Below, one piece after another: positions 53,255-62,542 of a stretch of 64,000 nucleotides of DNA; position 1 is the first letter of the stretch; every line of letters begins with the position of its first letter. The DNA is taken from the NCBI RefSeq assembly GCF_902506195.1, contig NZ_LR732817.1, forward strand, positions 62,001 through 126,000. Direction: 5' to 3'. Both the position numbers and the translations under genes were made by a program. A model generated the notes under the pieces. It saw nothing but the letters and a program-made list of their open reading frames with translations. It ran no database searches and was not told the DNA's origin. Source of the DNA: Citricoccus sp. K5. GTDB lineage: Bacteria; Actinomycetota; Actinomycetes; Actinomycetales; Micrococcaceae.

Positions 53255-54574
53255 TCAGGGCGTGCGCAGGTCGTGGATCCGCTTCAGCTTACCCACGGAC
53301 CGGGGCAGGGCCTCCGGGTCCACGACGTCGATGCGGCAGCTCGAGCCCACATGGATCTTGATGAGCTTCTGCAACTCCCCGGCGGCGACCAGCGCCCGAT
53401 CCGCGGTGCAGTCATCCCGGCGCTCGATCTTCACCGCAAGTTCGTCCATCCGGCCGGGACGGGTGATCTCCAACTGGAAATGCGGGGACAGGCCGGCGAC
53501 GGTGAGGGCGAGTTCCTCGATCTGGCTGGGGAACAGGTTCACGCCGCGCAGGATGATCATGTCATCCGAGCGCCCGGTGATCCGGCCCATCCGCCGGTGG
53601 CCCGGGCGGGCGGTGCCGGGCAACAGCCGGGTCAGGTCGTGGGTGCGGTAGCGGATGATGGGCAGGGCCTGCTTGGTCAGTGCCGTGAACACGATCTCAC
53701 CGTGCTCGCCGTCCCCGAGGACCTTGGTGTCGTCGAAGGCGTCCACGATCTCCGGGCGGAAATGGTCCTCCCAGATGTGGCAGCCGTCCTTCGTCTGCCC
53801 GGATTCCCCGGCCACCCCGGGGCCCATGACCTCGGAGAGGCCGTAGATGTCACAGGCGTCGATGGCGAACATCTCCTCCAGCTCGTGGCGCATCTCCTCG
53901 GTCCACGGTTCGGCGCCGAGCACGCCGACCTTCAGCGAGGTCTTGCGCGGGTCGAGCCCGGCGCGCTGCATGGCATCGCCGATCGTCAGCAGGTAGGTGG
54001 GGGTGCACAGGATGGCATCCGGCTGGAAGTCCTGGATCAGCGTGATCTGCTTCTCGGTCTGCCCACCGGACATCGGAATGACGGTGGTGCCGAGGCGTTC
54101 GGCGGCCCCGTGGGCTCCCAGGCCGCCGGTGAAGAGGCCGTAACCGTAGGCGTTGTGGACCTTCATGCCCGGGGTGACTCCGGCGATCCGGAGGCAGCGG
54201 GCCCCCAGTTTGGCCCAGTCGTCCAGATCCTGCTGCGTGTAGCCGACCACGGTGGCGCGGCCGGTGGTGCCGGAGGAGGCGTGGATGCGGGCCACCTGCT
54301 CCTGCGGAACGGCGAACATGCCGAAGGGGTAGGAGCGGCGCAGGTCCTCCTTGTCCGTGAAGGGGAACATCGCCAGGTCCGAGAGCTCTTTCAGGTCACT
54401 GGGGTGAACCCCGGCGGAGTCGTACTTCTCGCGGTAGAGCGGGACTCGCTCATAGGCGTAGGCAATCGTGTCCTGGAGTCGCTTGAGCTGCAGTGCCTCG
54501 ATCTGGTCGCGGCTCATCGTCTCCTCAGGATCCAGCCCGAGGGTCGCGTCGGTCATGGAGAGGGTCTCGGTCAT
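53255..54574 (-). CDS. paaK: Phenylacetate--CoA ligase
   Basis: The 439-aa PaaK starts the pathway by activating phenylacetate with ATP and CoA. It has RLQDTIAYAYERVPLYREKYDSAGVHPSDLKEL, the P-loop ASSGTTGRATVVGYT, GAEPWTEEMRHELEEMFAIDACDIYGLSEVMGPG, LTRLLPGTARPGHRRMGRITGRSDDM and the C-terminal LPRSVGKLKRI with catalytic Lys. The start MTETLSMTD has AAGG 9 nt upstream. It lies upstream of the repressor gene on the same strand and 92 nt downstream of paaI. Confidence 0.96.
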   Translation of the reverse strand: MTETLSMTDATLGLDPEETMSRDQIEALQLKRLQDTIAYAYERVPLYREKYDSAGVHPSDLKELSDLAMFPFTDKEDLRRSYPFGMFAVPQEQVARIHASSGTTGRATVVGYTQQDLDDWAKLGARCLRIAGVTPGMKVHNAYGYGLFTGGLGAHGAAERLGTTVIPMSGGQTEKQITLIQDFQPDAILCTPTYLLTIGDAMQRAGLDPRKTSLKVGVLGAEPWTEEMRHELEEMFAIDACDIYGLSEVMGPGVAGESGQTKDGCHIWEDHFRPEIVDAFDDTKVLGDGEHGEIVFTALTKQALPIIRYRTHDLTRLLPGTARPGHRRMGRITGRSDDMIILRGVNLFPSQIEELALTVAGLSPHFQLEITRPGRMDELAVKIERRDDCTADRALVAAGELQKLIKIHVGSSCRIDVVDPEALPRSVGKLKRIHDLRTP

Positions 54575-54666
54575 CGTCGGAAGCCTTAATGTGTGCGGTG
54601 GTGTTGGGGGCGTTGAGGGCTGACGGCTGAGAGGTGCTGACGCGGGCTTCGGTTCAGAGCTTCGCT

Positions 54667-55122
54667 TCAGCGCTTGGGGATGGTGCGGGACCGCCCGCGG
54701 AACTCCGCGATGACCTCGGTGCCGCCCTCCGGCAGGGACTGGCGGACCTGGATGTCGTAGAGCCCGCTGCGGCCGTTCTGCTGGCGCCGATCGGCCACCG
54801 CCGTCAGTAGCCGCCCCGGGATGCCGGGCCTGAGGAAGTTCATGTCCACGCCTGAGGCCACGGTGACCGTCTCGTCCGAGCCCTCGGCCGGGTTGCACGC
54901 CAGCGCGAAGGCCGAGTCGGCCAGGGCGAACACCATGCCCCCGTGGGCGATGCCGAAGCCGTTCAGCATCTCCTGGCGCAGCGTCATGGTGATGACGGCG
55001 TGCCCATCGGCGATCGCCTCCACCTCGATGCCCATCCACTCGCTGGCCGGATCGTTCTGGAGGATGGCGTGCCAGTCGCCGAGCCGTGACGGTGCTTGCG
55101 GGGCCTTCTCCGTGGTGGTCAT
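54667..55122 (-). CDS. paaI: Hydroxyphenylacetyl-CoA thioesterase PaaI
   Basis: This 151-aa hotdog thioesterase has the PaaI signature LNGFGIAHGGMVFALADSAFALACN, with the catalytic Asp, followed by MNFLRPGIPGRLLTAVA. It rescues CoA from dead-end phenylacetyl-CoA derivatives. The ATG at 55122 has GGAG 6 nt upstream; longer extensions would run through the operator. It diverges from paaA. Confidence 0.93.
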   Translation of the reverse strand: MTTTEKAPQAPSRLGDWHAILQNDPASEWMGIEVEAIADGHAVITMTLRQEMLNGFGIAHGGMVFALADSAFALACNPAEGSDETVTVASGVDMNFLRPGIPGRLLTAVADRRQQNGRSGLYDIQVRQSLPEGGTEVIAEFRGRSRTIPKR

Positions 55123-55142
55123 GGCGCTCCAATCATTATCTA

Positions 55143-55162
55143 CTGAACGATCATTAGGTAAT
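55143..55162. promoter_or_regulatory. PaaR-type TetR operator, site 4 (paaI-paaK-paaR)
   Basis: CTGAACGATCATTAGGTAAT lies 20 nt before paaI. It overlaps a minus-strand -10 (TACCTA, 55160-55155) that has TTGACC (55184-55179) 18 nt upstream, so binding would block that promoter. Confidence 0.7.
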
Positions 55163-55215
55163 CTCAATCTGTGACCTGGGTCAAGTTCCGGGTCGCGGTC
55201 AGCGTAGGCCGCGTG

Positions 55216-55244
55216 TTGACGAACGGCGAGTCGATGCCTATATA
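55216..55244 (+). promoter_or_regulatory. paaA promoter
   Basis: TTGACG (55216-55221), a 17-nt spacer and TATATA (55239-55244) form a near-consensus promoter immediately before operator site 5. Confidence 0.7.
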
Positions 55245-55264
55245 CTGAACGAACGGTCGGTAAA
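55245..55264. promoter_or_regulatory. PaaR-type TetR operator, site 5 (paaA)
   Basis: CTGAACGAACGGTCGGTAAA begins directly after the -10 of the paaA promoter and covers the expected transcription start, a standard repressor position. Confidence 0.78.
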
Positions 55265-55353
55265 TACGTCGGCTCCCGACCATGCCCCTGTGGCACTGAT
55301 GAGACGACATCCGCCGCACCGCACACGGCGAATCCGAGAATGAGGTGGTCACC

Positions 55354-56364
55354 ATGGCCGAACACAAGAGCTCCGGCGGGCGCCTGGCCGCCGTCCGGAC
55401 ACCGCAGGACATCGAGGGCGAGCGCCGGTTCGACGCGATCATCGCGGATGACTCCCGCATCGAGCCCCGGGACTGGATGCCCGAGGCCTACCGCAAGTCA
55501 TTGACCCGGCAGATGTCCCAGCACGCCCACTCCGAGATCATCGGGATGCAACCGGAGGCCAACTGGATCACCCGAGCCCCCAGCCTCAAGCGCAAGGCCA
55601 TCCTCATGGCCAAGGTGCAGGACGAGGCCGGCCATGGGCTCTACCTGTACTCGGCCACCGAGACCCTCGGAACCGACCGGGACACCCTGAACGATCAACT
55701 GCTGACCGGACGCGCCAAATATTCCTCGATCTTCAACTACCCCGCCCGCACGTGGGCGGACATGGGTGCCATCGGCTGGCTCGTCGACGGCGCGGCCATC
55801 GCCAACCAGGTGCCGCTGTGCCGTGCCTCCTACGGTCCCTACGGCCGGGCCATGGTGCGCATCTGCAAGGAGGAGTCCTTCCACCAGCGCCAGGGATTCG
55901 AGATCCTGCTGGAACTGTCCCGCGGCACCGAGGCCCAGCGGAAGATGGCCCAGGACGCCATCAACCGTTTCTACGCCCCGGCGCTGATGATGTTCGGGCC
56001 CTCGGACCAGGACTCGCCGAACTCGCAGCAGTCCATGGCGTGGAACATCAAGCGCTTCTCCAACGATGACCTGCGCCAGCGGTTCGTCGGCATGATCGTG
56101 GAACAGGTCAAAGTCCTCGGCCTGAGCCTGCCGGATCCGGACCTGCGCTACGACGAGGAATCCGGCCAATGGCTGCACATGGAGCTGGACTGGGACGAGT
56201 TCAAGCGCGTGGTCTCCGGGGGTGGACCCTGCAACGCCCAGCGGCTGGCCCGCCGTCGGGAGGCCCACGAGGACGGGGCCTGGGTCCGTGAGGCCGCAAC
56301 CGCCTTCGCCCAGAGGCAACAGGATGAGCAGAACCGGCAGGACCAGACGGCAGAGGTGGCCTGA
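55354..56364 (+). CDS. paaA: Phenylacetyl-CoA 1,2-epoxidase subunit PaaA (catalytic)
   Basis: This 336-aa di-iron oxygenase subunit binds the metals through ferritin-like helices with [20 protein letters not shown] and [17 protein letters not shown] (ExxH pairs). The start region [48 protein letters not shown] is characteristic. With PaaB, C and E it epoxidises phenylacetyl-CoA. TGAGG lies 10 nt before the ATG. It is first in an operon that runs to 60,108. Confidence 0.97.
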   Translation: MAEHKSSGGRLAAVRTPQDIEGERRFDAIIADDSRIEPRDWMPEAYRKSLTRQMSQHAHSEIIGMQPEANWITRAPSLKRKAILMAKVQDEAGHGLYLYSATETLGTDRDTLNDQLLTGRAKYSSIFNYPARTWADMGAIGWLVDGAAIANQVPLCRASYGPYGRAMVRICKEESFHQRQGFEILLELSRGTEAQRKMAQDAINRFYAPALMMFGPSDQDSPNSQQSMAWNIKRFSNDDLRQRFVGMIVEQVKVLGLSLPDPDLRYDEESGQWLHMELDWDEFKRVVSGGGPCNAQRLARRREAHEDGAWVREAATAFAQRQQDEQNRQDQTAEVA

Positions 56365-56366
56365 AC

Positions 56367-56738
56367 ATGAGCAGCACCGTGATCGGCCAGGACGGCGAGA
56401 GCAAGCAGAACAGTCAGAGCAACCAGCCCAGTCAGGGTGCCCCCAAGCCCCCGACGTCGGCCGGCTGGCCCCTCTGGGAGGTCTTCGTGCGCTCCTCGCG
56501 GGGCCTGTCCCATGTGCACGCCGGTTCGCTCCACGCGCCGGACGCGGAGATGGCCGTCCGCAACGCGCGGGATCTCTACACCCGGCGCAACGAGGGCGTC
56601 TCCCTCTGGGTGGTCCGCTCCGCGGACATCATCACCTCGGACCCGGATGCCAGGGACATGATGTTCGAATCGCCCCAAGGCAAGGACTACCGCCACGCCA
56701 CGTACTACAAGGAAAGCGAAGGGGTGAAGCATCTGTGA
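56367..56738 (+). CDS. paaB: Phenylacetyl-CoA epoxidase subunit PaaB
   Basis: The 123-aa PaaB has a Ser/Gln-rich leader (about 30 residues) and the conserved core WPLWEVFVRSSRGLSHVHAGSLHAPDAEMAVRNARDLYTRR, VSLWVVRSADI and DYRHATYYKESEGVKHL. It has no catalytic site and bridges the PaaA-PaaC heterodimers. It starts 2 nt after paaA and overlaps paaC by 4 bp. Confidence 0.96.
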   Translation: MSSTVIGQDGESKQNSQSNQPSQGAPKPPTSAGWPLWEVFVRSSRGLSHVHAGSLHAPDAEMAVRNARDLYTRRNEGVSLWVVRSADIITSDPDARDMMFESPQGKDYRHATYYKESEGVKHL

Positions 56739-57610
56739 GCGGCACCTCCACCGGCCACCTGCCGGATCATAGCCTGGACAGCTTCGGCGACGCCGCGGCG
56801 TCGGCCACGCGGGTCACCCCCGGTAACGCCCTGCGTCCCGAGGACATCGCCCTGCAGCAGATGGCCCCCGCCGGTGACGCCGTCGCCCGGTATGCGCTCC
56901 ATCTGGGCGACGATGCCCTCATCCTCGCCCAACGGCTCTCGCACTGGATCTCACGCGGACCCGAGTTGGAGGAGGACGTCGCCTTGGGCAACATCGCCCT
57001 CGACCAGCTGGGCCACGCCCGCTCCTTCCTCAGCTACGCCGGCAAGGCCTGGGGCCAGACGGAGGACGACCTGGCCTACTTCCGTGAGGAGGAGGAGTTC
57101 ACCTCCGTGCATCTGGTGGAGCAGCCCAACGGTGATTTCGCCGAGACGATGGTGCGCGGCCTGTTCATGGCCCTCTACCAGCACCAGCTCTACGCCCGGC
57201 TGGCGCACTCGGCTGACGAGACCATCGCCGCCATCTCCGCCAAGGCGCTCAAGGAGGTCGACTACCACCTGGAGCATGCCGAACTGTGGACCCTGCGCCT
57301 CGGCCGGGGCACCGAGGAGTCGTCCCGCCGGATGCGCCGCGCCCTGGACAAGCTCTGGCCCTACACCGCAGAGCTGTTCCAGGACGAACCACTGCACGAG
57401 GAGCTCGAGGGCGTCGCCGTGCGCCCCTCCACGTTGCGTGCGGAATGGGACGACCGGCTGCGGGACATCCTCGACCGGTCCGAACTGGCCCTCCCGGAGA
57501 TTCCCGCGGCCCTGTGCCTCGGCCGCCGCGGCGAACACTCCGAGCACCTGGGATACATCCTTGCCGAGATGCAGGTGCTCGCCCGCAAGCATCCCGGCGC
57601 CACCTGGTAG
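56735..57610 (+). CDS. paaC: Phenylacetyl-CoA epoxidase subunit PaaC (structural)
   Basis: The 291-aa ferritin-like, metal-free partner of PaaA has YALHLGDDALILAQRLSHWISRGPELEEDVALGNIALDQLGHARSFLSYAG, YFREEEEFTSVHLVEQPNGDFAETMVRGLFMALYQHQLYARL and a C-terminal GRRGEHSEHLGYILAEMQVLARKHPGATW. The GTG start overlaps the paaB stop and has a GGGG-rich ribosome site. Confidence 0.95.
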   Translation: MSGTSTGHLPDHSLDSFGDAAASATRVTPGNALRPEDIALQQMAPAGDAVARYALHLGDDALILAQRLSHWISRGPELEEDVALGNIALDQLGHARSFLSYAGKAWGQTEDDLAYFREEEEFTSVHLVEQPNGDFAETMVRGLFMALYQHQLYARLAHSADETIAAISAKALKEVDYHLEHAELWTLRLGRGTEESSRRMRRALDKLWPYTAELFQDEPLHEELEGVAVRPSTLRAEWDDRLRDILDRSELALPEIPAALCLGRRGEHSEHLGYILAEMQVLARKHPGATW

Positions 57611-57627
57611 ACGACAGGAGGAGCACC

Positions 57628-58122
57628 ATGGCACCCGCCACCACCATCGAATCCCTGCACGAGATCGCGGCCCGGGTCACCGACCCGGAGATCCCAGTGC
57701 TGACCATCGCCGACCTGGGCATCCTGCGGGACGTCGAGCAGGACGGTGACGGCGCCGTCGTCGTGACCATCACCCCGACCTATTCGGGGTGCCCGGCCAT
57801 GGACGCCATCCGGCAGGATCTAGAGCAGGAGTTCACCGCGGCCGGCTACGAGAAGGTCCGCGTGGACCTGGTGCTGTCCCCAGCCTGGTCCACCGACTGG
57901 ATGACGGATGAGGGCAAGGCCAAGCTCGAGGAGTACGGCATCGCGCCGCCCACCGGGACCGGCCACCGGGGCACCGTGACCCTCGGCCTGGCCGTGAAGT
58001 GCCCGCACTGCCATTCGCTGAACACCCGTGAACTCGCCCGCTTCGGTTCCACCTCCTGCAAGGCCCTGTACTCCTGCCGGGACTGCCTGGAACCCTTCGA
58101 CTACTTCAAGGTGCTCTCATGA
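57628..58122 (+). CDS. paaD: PaaD, iron-sulfur assembly-type protein for the epoxidase
   Basis: The 164-aa protein has an N-terminal DUF59/MIP18 domain (VTDPEIPVLTIADLGILRDV; PTYSGCPAMDAI with a conserved Cys) and a C-terminal Cys-rich module (CPHCHSLNTRELARFGSTSCKALYSCRDCLEPFDYFK). It is thought to help mature the Fe-S cluster of PaaE. AGGAGGAG precedes the ATG, and it overlaps paaE by 4 bp. Confidence 0.95.
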   Translation: MAPATTIESLHEIAARVTDPEIPVLTIADLGILRDVEQDGDGAVVVTITPTYSGCPAMDAIRQDLEQEFTAAGYEKVRVDLVLSPAWSTDWMTDEGKAKLEEYGIAPPTGTGHRGTVTLGLAVKCPHCHSLNTRELARFGSTSCKALYSCRDCLEPFDYFKVLS

Positions 58123-59294
58123 CCGCAACCGCCACGGAAACCGCCCCCGCACGCCGCCGCGCCACCTTCCACCCCCTCGAGGTGGCCGGAGTCCGCCGGC
58201 TGACCGCCGACGCCGTCGAGGTCACCTTCGCGGTGCCCGAGGAGCTGGTGGACGACTACGACTATGCGCCAGGCCAATACGTGGCCCTGCGCAAGGAGTT
58301 GCCGGACGAGGACGGCATGCTGCATGAGGTGCGCCGCAGCTACTCGATCTGTGCCGAGCCGCGGCCGGGGGAGGTCCGGGTGGCCATCAAGCGGGACCTC
58401 GGCGGGCTCTTCTCCAGCTGGGCCAATGAGCACCTGGTGGCGGGGGACACCATCGACGTGATGAGCCCCGCCGGTGCGTTCATCTCCCAGCACCGGATGA
58501 CCGAGCTGAACGACCCGGAGTCGATCGACACGGACACCGAGCACACTTTCGTGGCGGTGGCCGCCGGATCCGGCATCACCCCGGTCATCGCGATCGCCCG
58601 CACGGTGCTGGCGTCCAATGACCAGGTCCGCTTCGACCTGGTGTACTCCAACCGGGCCGCCATGGACGTGATGTTCCTGGAGGAGCTGGCCGACCTCAAG
58701 GACCGCTACCCCTCCCGTTTCGCCCTGCACCACGTGCTGACCCGGGAACAGCGCATCTCACCGCTGCTGTCCGGCCGGATCGACCACGAGAAGCTCTCCA
58801 CCCTGTTGTCAACCGTGATGCGTCCGGAGACGGTGGACGAGTGGTTCCTCTGCGGCCCGTTCGAACTGGTCCAGTTGGTCCGGGACGAGCTGACCGCCCT
58901 GGACGTGGACGCGGGCAAGGTCCGCTACGAGCTGTTCACCACGGGTGACCCGCAGCAGGGCCGTCCGGAGGGCAACATCGGCCGTCCCGTGGAGGTGGAC
59001 GAGGCGGGGGAGAATTTCCAGATCTCCTTCACCTTGGACGGACTGCAGGGAGAGGTGAAGTCCCCCAAGGGGCAGCGCGAGTCGGTGCTCAACGCCGCTC
59101 TGCGGGTCCGCCAGGATGTGCCCTTCGCCTGCGCCGGCGGCGTGTGCGGCACGTGCCGGGCCAAGGTGGTCGAGGGCACCGTGGAGATGGATGAGAACTA
59201 CGCGCTCGAGCCGGATGAGGTCGAGAAGGGCTATGTGCTGACCTGCCAGTCCCACCCGACCTCGGACACGCTCGTCGTCAACTACGACTCCTAG
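58119..59294 (+). CDS. paaE: Phenylacetyl-CoA epoxidase reductase subunit PaaE
   Basis: The 391-aa oxidoreductase passes electrons from NADPH via FAD and a 2Fe-2S cluster to PaaA. Visible parts are the FAD motif RRSYSICAEP, the nucleotide motif AVAAGSGITPVIAIARTVL and FLCGPFELVQ. The plant-type ferredoxin domain lies at the C-terminus (CAGGVCGTCRAK and LTCQSHP give four Cys). Confidence 0.96.
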   Translation: MTATATETAPARRRATFHPLEVAGVRRLTADAVEVTFAVPEELVDDYDYAPGQYVALRKELPDEDGMLHEVRRSYSICAEPRPGEVRVAIKRDLGGLFSSWANEHLVAGDTIDVMSPAGAFISQHRMTELNDPESIDTDTEHTFVAVAAGSGITPVIAIARTVLASNDQVRFDLVYSNRAAMDVMFLEELADLKDRYPSRFALHHVLTREQRISPLLSGRIDHEKLSTLLSTVMRPETVDEWFLCGPFELVQLVRDELTALDVDAGKVRYELFTTGDPQQGRPEGNIGRPVEVDEAGENFQISFTLDGLQGEVKSPKGQRESVLNAALRVRQDVPFACAGGVCGTCRAKVVEGTVEMDENYALEPDEVEKGYVLTCQSHPTSDTLVVNYDS

Positions 59295-59304
59295 GAGGAA
59301 CCGC

Positions 59305-60108
59305 ATGATCGAACTGAACCTGGCCGACGGGATCGCCGAGGTCGTCCTCAACGCCCCGGAGAAGATGAACGCCCTCGATGCCGGGGCGCTCGCCGACCTC
59401 GAGAAGGCCTACGACGACGCCGCTGCCGCCGCCTCGCGCGGTGAGGTGCGCGCCCTGCTGCTGCGCGGCGAGGGCCGCGGGTTCTGCGCCGGACGGGACA
59501 TCTCCGGGGTTACCCCGGCCGACGACGATGTCCTGGGCTACCTCGGCGGGAAGGTCACCCCGCTGTTGCAGAAGATGAGCGCCTTTCCGGCGCCGACCTT
59601 CGCAGCGGTGCAAGGCGCGTGCCTCGGAGTTGGCCTGGGGCTGGCGATCGCCACGGACGTGGTCTACGTGGCCGAGAACGCCAAGATCGGCTCGCCCTTC
59701 GCGAACCTGGGGGCCACGCTGGACTCCGGCGGACACTGGCTGTTCACCGAGCGGCTGGGCGCCCACCGCACCCTGGACCTCATCTACACCGCGGAGCTGA
59801 TCAGCGGCGCCGAGGCGGTGGCCTCCGGACTCTTCTCCCGGGCACTGCCCGCCGAGAGTCTGCTGGAGGACACCCGCGGCATCGTGGCGAAGGTCGCCAC
59901 CGGTGCCACCGGTGCCTTCCTGGCCTCCAAGGAGCTCGTGGCCCAGGTGCGCGATCAGCGACTGGGTCTGTGGGAATCCGTGGCCTGGGAGAACCAGGCG
60001 CAGGCCGACCTGTGTGGCACGGCCGACTACGCCGAGGGGTTCGCCGCCTTCCAGGAGAAGCGCAAGCCGGAGTTCACCGGCGTCGCCGGATCGCCCATGG
60101 CCCGCTGA
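59305..60108 (+). CDS. paaG: 1,2-epoxyphenylacetyl-CoA isomerase PaaG
   Basis: The 267-aa crotonase converts ring-epoxide CoA to oxepin-CoA. It has RGFCAGRDISGV and VQGACLGVGLGLAIATDVVYVAENAKIGSPFANLGATLDSGGHWLF. The Asp in ATLDSGG aligns with the catalytic Asp of E. coli PaaG (LIPDCGG), and the PE glutamate is absent, as expected for this isomerase. TAGGAGGA precedes the ATG, 10 nt after paaE. It is the last paa gene. Confidence 0.88.
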   Translation: MIELNLADGIAEVVLNAPEKMNALDAGALADLEKAYDDAAAAASRGEVRALLLRGEGRGFCAGRDISGVTPADDDVLGYLGGKVTPLLQKMSAFPAPTFAAVQGACLGVGLGLAIATDVVYVAENAKIGSPFANLGATLDSGGHWLFTERLGAHRTLDLIYTAELISGAEAVASGLFSRALPAESLLEDTRGIVAKVATGATGAFLASKELVAQVRDQRLGLWESVAWENQAQADLCGTADYAEGFAAFQEKRKPEFTGVAGSPMAR

Positions 60109-60171
60109 TCCCACATCACAGGGCTTTGCGTCGACTTCGGGAGGGTCGTTGAACACCTACCCAGGCTTGTC

Positions 60172-60636
60172 TCAAAGTCCCTGGGCGGGCGGGTGTCCGA
60201 GATAGCCCGTCATCAGGGCCTGGAGGTCCTGCGGGTCCATGAACGTGGCCGCGAACCACACCATCGCGCCCAGGGACACTGCCGAGATGAGCAGCCAGAC
60301 CACGGACAACCGTGCCAGGAACCGCAATTCCCGCCGGGACTCGGCGTGGTGGTCGGAGGCGAAGGCGGCCAGTTGCAGGCCGGTGCGGTCCACCGGGCTG
60401 AGGTGGCTCGCACCGCCGTCGAGGTGGTTGGGGGCGGCATCCGAGCTGCCGTCGCGCAGGGTGGCGACGGTCTGGCCGGTGCGCGCGTCCTGACGGAGGC
60501 GGATGATCTGGTCCCCGTGGCGTGCCAGGAGGATGTCCTCGCCCATCGACCCGAGAGGGGCCGCAGTGACGGTCCGACGGCCTTGGCGCGGGGCGCTGCG
60601 GCGCGTGACGGGACGGGAGGCTTCGGACGGTTTCAC
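60172..60636 (-). CDS. Hypothetical membrane protein with one C-terminal transmembrane helix
   Basis: From a GTG at 60636 this encodes 154 aa; an ATG at 60546 (124 aa) or one at 60702 are alternatives, and none has a clear ribosome site. The N-terminal part is basic and soluble (GEDILLARHGDQIIRLRQDARTG). One hydrophobic helix, LSVVWLLISAVSLGAMVWFAA, lies near residue 120. I recognise no family. It lies between the paa operon and the Lrp-type regulator. Confidence 0.55.
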   Translation of the reverse strand: MKPSEASRPVTRRSAPRQGRRTVTAAPLGSMGEDILLARHGDQIIRLRQDARTGQTVATLRDGSSDAAPNHLDGGASHLSPVDRTGLQLAAFASDHHAESRRELRFLARLSVVWLLISAVSLGAMVWFAATFMDPQDLQALMTGYLGHPPAQGL

Positions 60637-60743
60637 TCTTCGAGGGTAAGCCCGGCAACGGCGACCCATCCCCGGAATGGCGGGGTTTGTCGGCAACTTC
60701 ACCCCCTGCTGTGAGCCACGGGACAGGGCGCTGAGACGGTGCT

Positions 60744-61193
60744 CTACCGGGTGTCCGCGTCCTCGAAGATCACGAAGGTCTGGGTGTCCAGCACCGCGGG
60801 CAGCGGCTGGATGTGATCGAAGACCACCCGGCGCAGGTCCAGGTTGTCCCGCGCCCGGACCAGCAGCAGCACATCGAAGTTCCCGCCCACGAGGCTGACG
60901 TGGTAGACCTCCGGGATCTTCGAGAGGGTCTCCCTGACCTCCCGCCAGCCGTGCTGGCGCAGCTTCAGCGTGACGTAGGCCGAGGAGCGCAGGCCCGCAC
61001 GGACCGGGTCCACCACCGCGCTGTAGCGGGTGATGACGCCGTCCTGCTGCAGTCGGTTGATCCTGGCGTAGGCGTGCGCGCGGGAGATGTGCACCCTCTG
61101 GGCCAGGGCGGTCACCGATTGCCGGCCGTCCCTCGTGAGCTCGGCCAGGATCTGCTCATCCACGGAGTCGATCGGTGCGGGTACGGGGCCCAT
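60744..61193 (-). CDS. Lrp/AsnC-family transcriptional regulator (BkdR-like)
   Basis: The 149-aa protein has an N-terminal helix-turn-helix (DEQILAELTRDGRQSVTALAQRVHISRAHAYARINRLQQDGVITRYSAVVDP) and a C-terminal RAM ligand-binding domain (VYHVSLVGGNFDVLLLVRA). It diverges from the branched-chain 2-oxoacid dehydrogenase genes, the usual position of BkdR-type activators responding to branched-chain amino acids. GAGGGA precedes the ATG at 61193; a GTG at 61205 is less well supported. Confidence 0.88.
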   Translation of the reverse strand: MGPVPAPIDSVDEQILAELTRDGRQSVTALAQRVHISRAHAYARINRLQQDGVITRYSAVVDPVRAGLRSSAYVTLKLRQHGWREVRETLSKIPEVYHVSLVGGNFDVLLLVRARDNLDLRRVVFDHIQPLPAVLDTQTFVIFEDADTR

Positions 61194-61381
61194 GGAATCC
61201 CTCACTCAGAGTAGCGGTGCGCTGTTGCAGAACATCCACCAGAATAGGCAATTCTCTCCATTCGTCCACAGTCTCGCCCTGCGGCGGCGACGAACCCTCG
61301 GCTGGATCCACACTGGTGGGTACAAAGTGACTACCGCAGTGACGTGGACCACGGTCGGCATTCGACGACCCAGGAGGAACG

Positions 61382-62542
61382 ATGAGCGAGGACACCCGCA
61401 CCGGCATCACCGACGCCGCCCGCAGCTTCGGCATCACGCCGGAGGACTACATGCTGCCGGCCCGCGACCTGATCCAGATGGTGGACCCGGAGGGCCGGCT
61501 CCTGGGTGCCGGCCCGGGCCCGGAACCGGGACATGACTACCCCGTCCCAGCCGACGAGGACCTGTTGGAGGCGTACCGCCGGCTCGTGGTGGGCCGGCGC
61601 ATCAACGATCAGAACTCCGCCCTGGTGCGCCAGGGGAGGATGGCGGTCTATCCCTCCAGCCACGGGCAGGAAGCCTGCCAGGTCGCCGTCGCGGCCTGCC
61701 TGGAGGAGGGCGACTGGTTGTTCCCCACCTACCGGGACACCGTGGCCGTGATCTCCCGTGGGGTCCCGCCCGTGGAGGCCATGACGGTCTTCCGCGGCGA
61801 CTGGCACGGTGGCTACCATCCGGGAAAGCACAAGGTCGGCATCCAGTCCACACCGTTGACCACCCAGTTGCTGCACGCGGTCGGGGCCGCGCATGCCGCG
61901 AGACTGCGCGGCGAGGACACCGTGGTGGTGGCCCTGTGCGGGGACGGGGCCACGAGCGAGGGCGACTTCCATGAGGCGCTGAACTTCGCGGCCGTCTTCC
62001 ACCTGCCGGTGATCTTCTTCGTCCAGAACAACCAGTACGCCATCTCCGTGCCGCTGGCCCGCCAGACGGTCGCACCGTCGCTGGCGCACAAAGCTGTTGG
62101 TTACGGCATGGCGGGGGAGCGCGTGGACGGCAATGACCTTGTGGCGCTGCTCGCCGTCCTCGAGCGCGGAGTGCGACTCGTGCGCGGCGGTGCGGGTCCC
62201 CTGCTGGTCGAGGCGCAGACCTACCGGATCCAGGCCCACACCAACGCCGACGACGCCACGCGGTACCGCGAGGACGCGGAGGTGCAGGAATGGCTGGCCA
62301 AGGACCCGGTGAAGCGGATGCGTGCCTACCTCACCGGCCGCGGCCTCCTCGCTGACGAGCTGCAGGCCCGCTTCGAGCAGGAGGCCGAGCAGGTCGCCGC
62401 CGAGCTGCGGGACGGCCTCAACCAGGAGGTCACCGGCGACCCGCAGGATCTCTTCGCCCACGTCTTCACCGTCCCCACCCCGCAGCTGGCCGAGCAGTCC
62501 GCCCAGCTGTCCGAGGAACTCGCCGGCGAGGAGGCATCATGA
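61382..62542 (+). CDS. Branched-chain 2-oxoacid (or pyruvate) dehydrogenase E1 component, alpha subunit
   Basis: The 386-aa thiamine diphosphate-dependent alpha subunit has YRRLVVGRRINDQNSALVRQGRMAVYPSSHGQEACQVA and the ThDP motif CGDGATSEGDFHEALNFAAVFHLPVIFFVQNNQYAIS (residues 182-218). It ends DPQDLFAHVFTVPTP. AGGAGGAACG precedes the ATG. The divergent Lrp regulator and the nearby isobutyryl-CoA pathway favour a branched-chain substrate; pyruvate is possible. Confidence 0.9.
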   Translation: MSEDTRTGITDAARSFGITPEDYMLPARDLIQMVDPEGRLLGAGPGPEPGHDYPVPADEDLLEAYRRLVVGRRINDQNSALVRQGRMAVYPSSHGQEACQVAVAACLEEGDWLFPTYRDTVAVISRGVPPVEAMTVFRGDWHGGYHPGKHKVGIQSTPLTTQLLHAVGAAHAARLRGEDTVVVALCGDGATSEGDFHEALNFAAVFHLPVIFFVQNNQYAISVPLARQTVAPSLAHKAVGYGMAGERVDGNDLVALLAVLERGVRLVRGGAGPLLVEAQTYRIQAHTNADDATRYREDAEVQEWLAKDPVKRMRAYLTGRGLLADELQARFEQEAEQVAAELRDGLNQEVTGDPQDLFAHVFTVPTPQLAEQSAQLSEELAGEEAS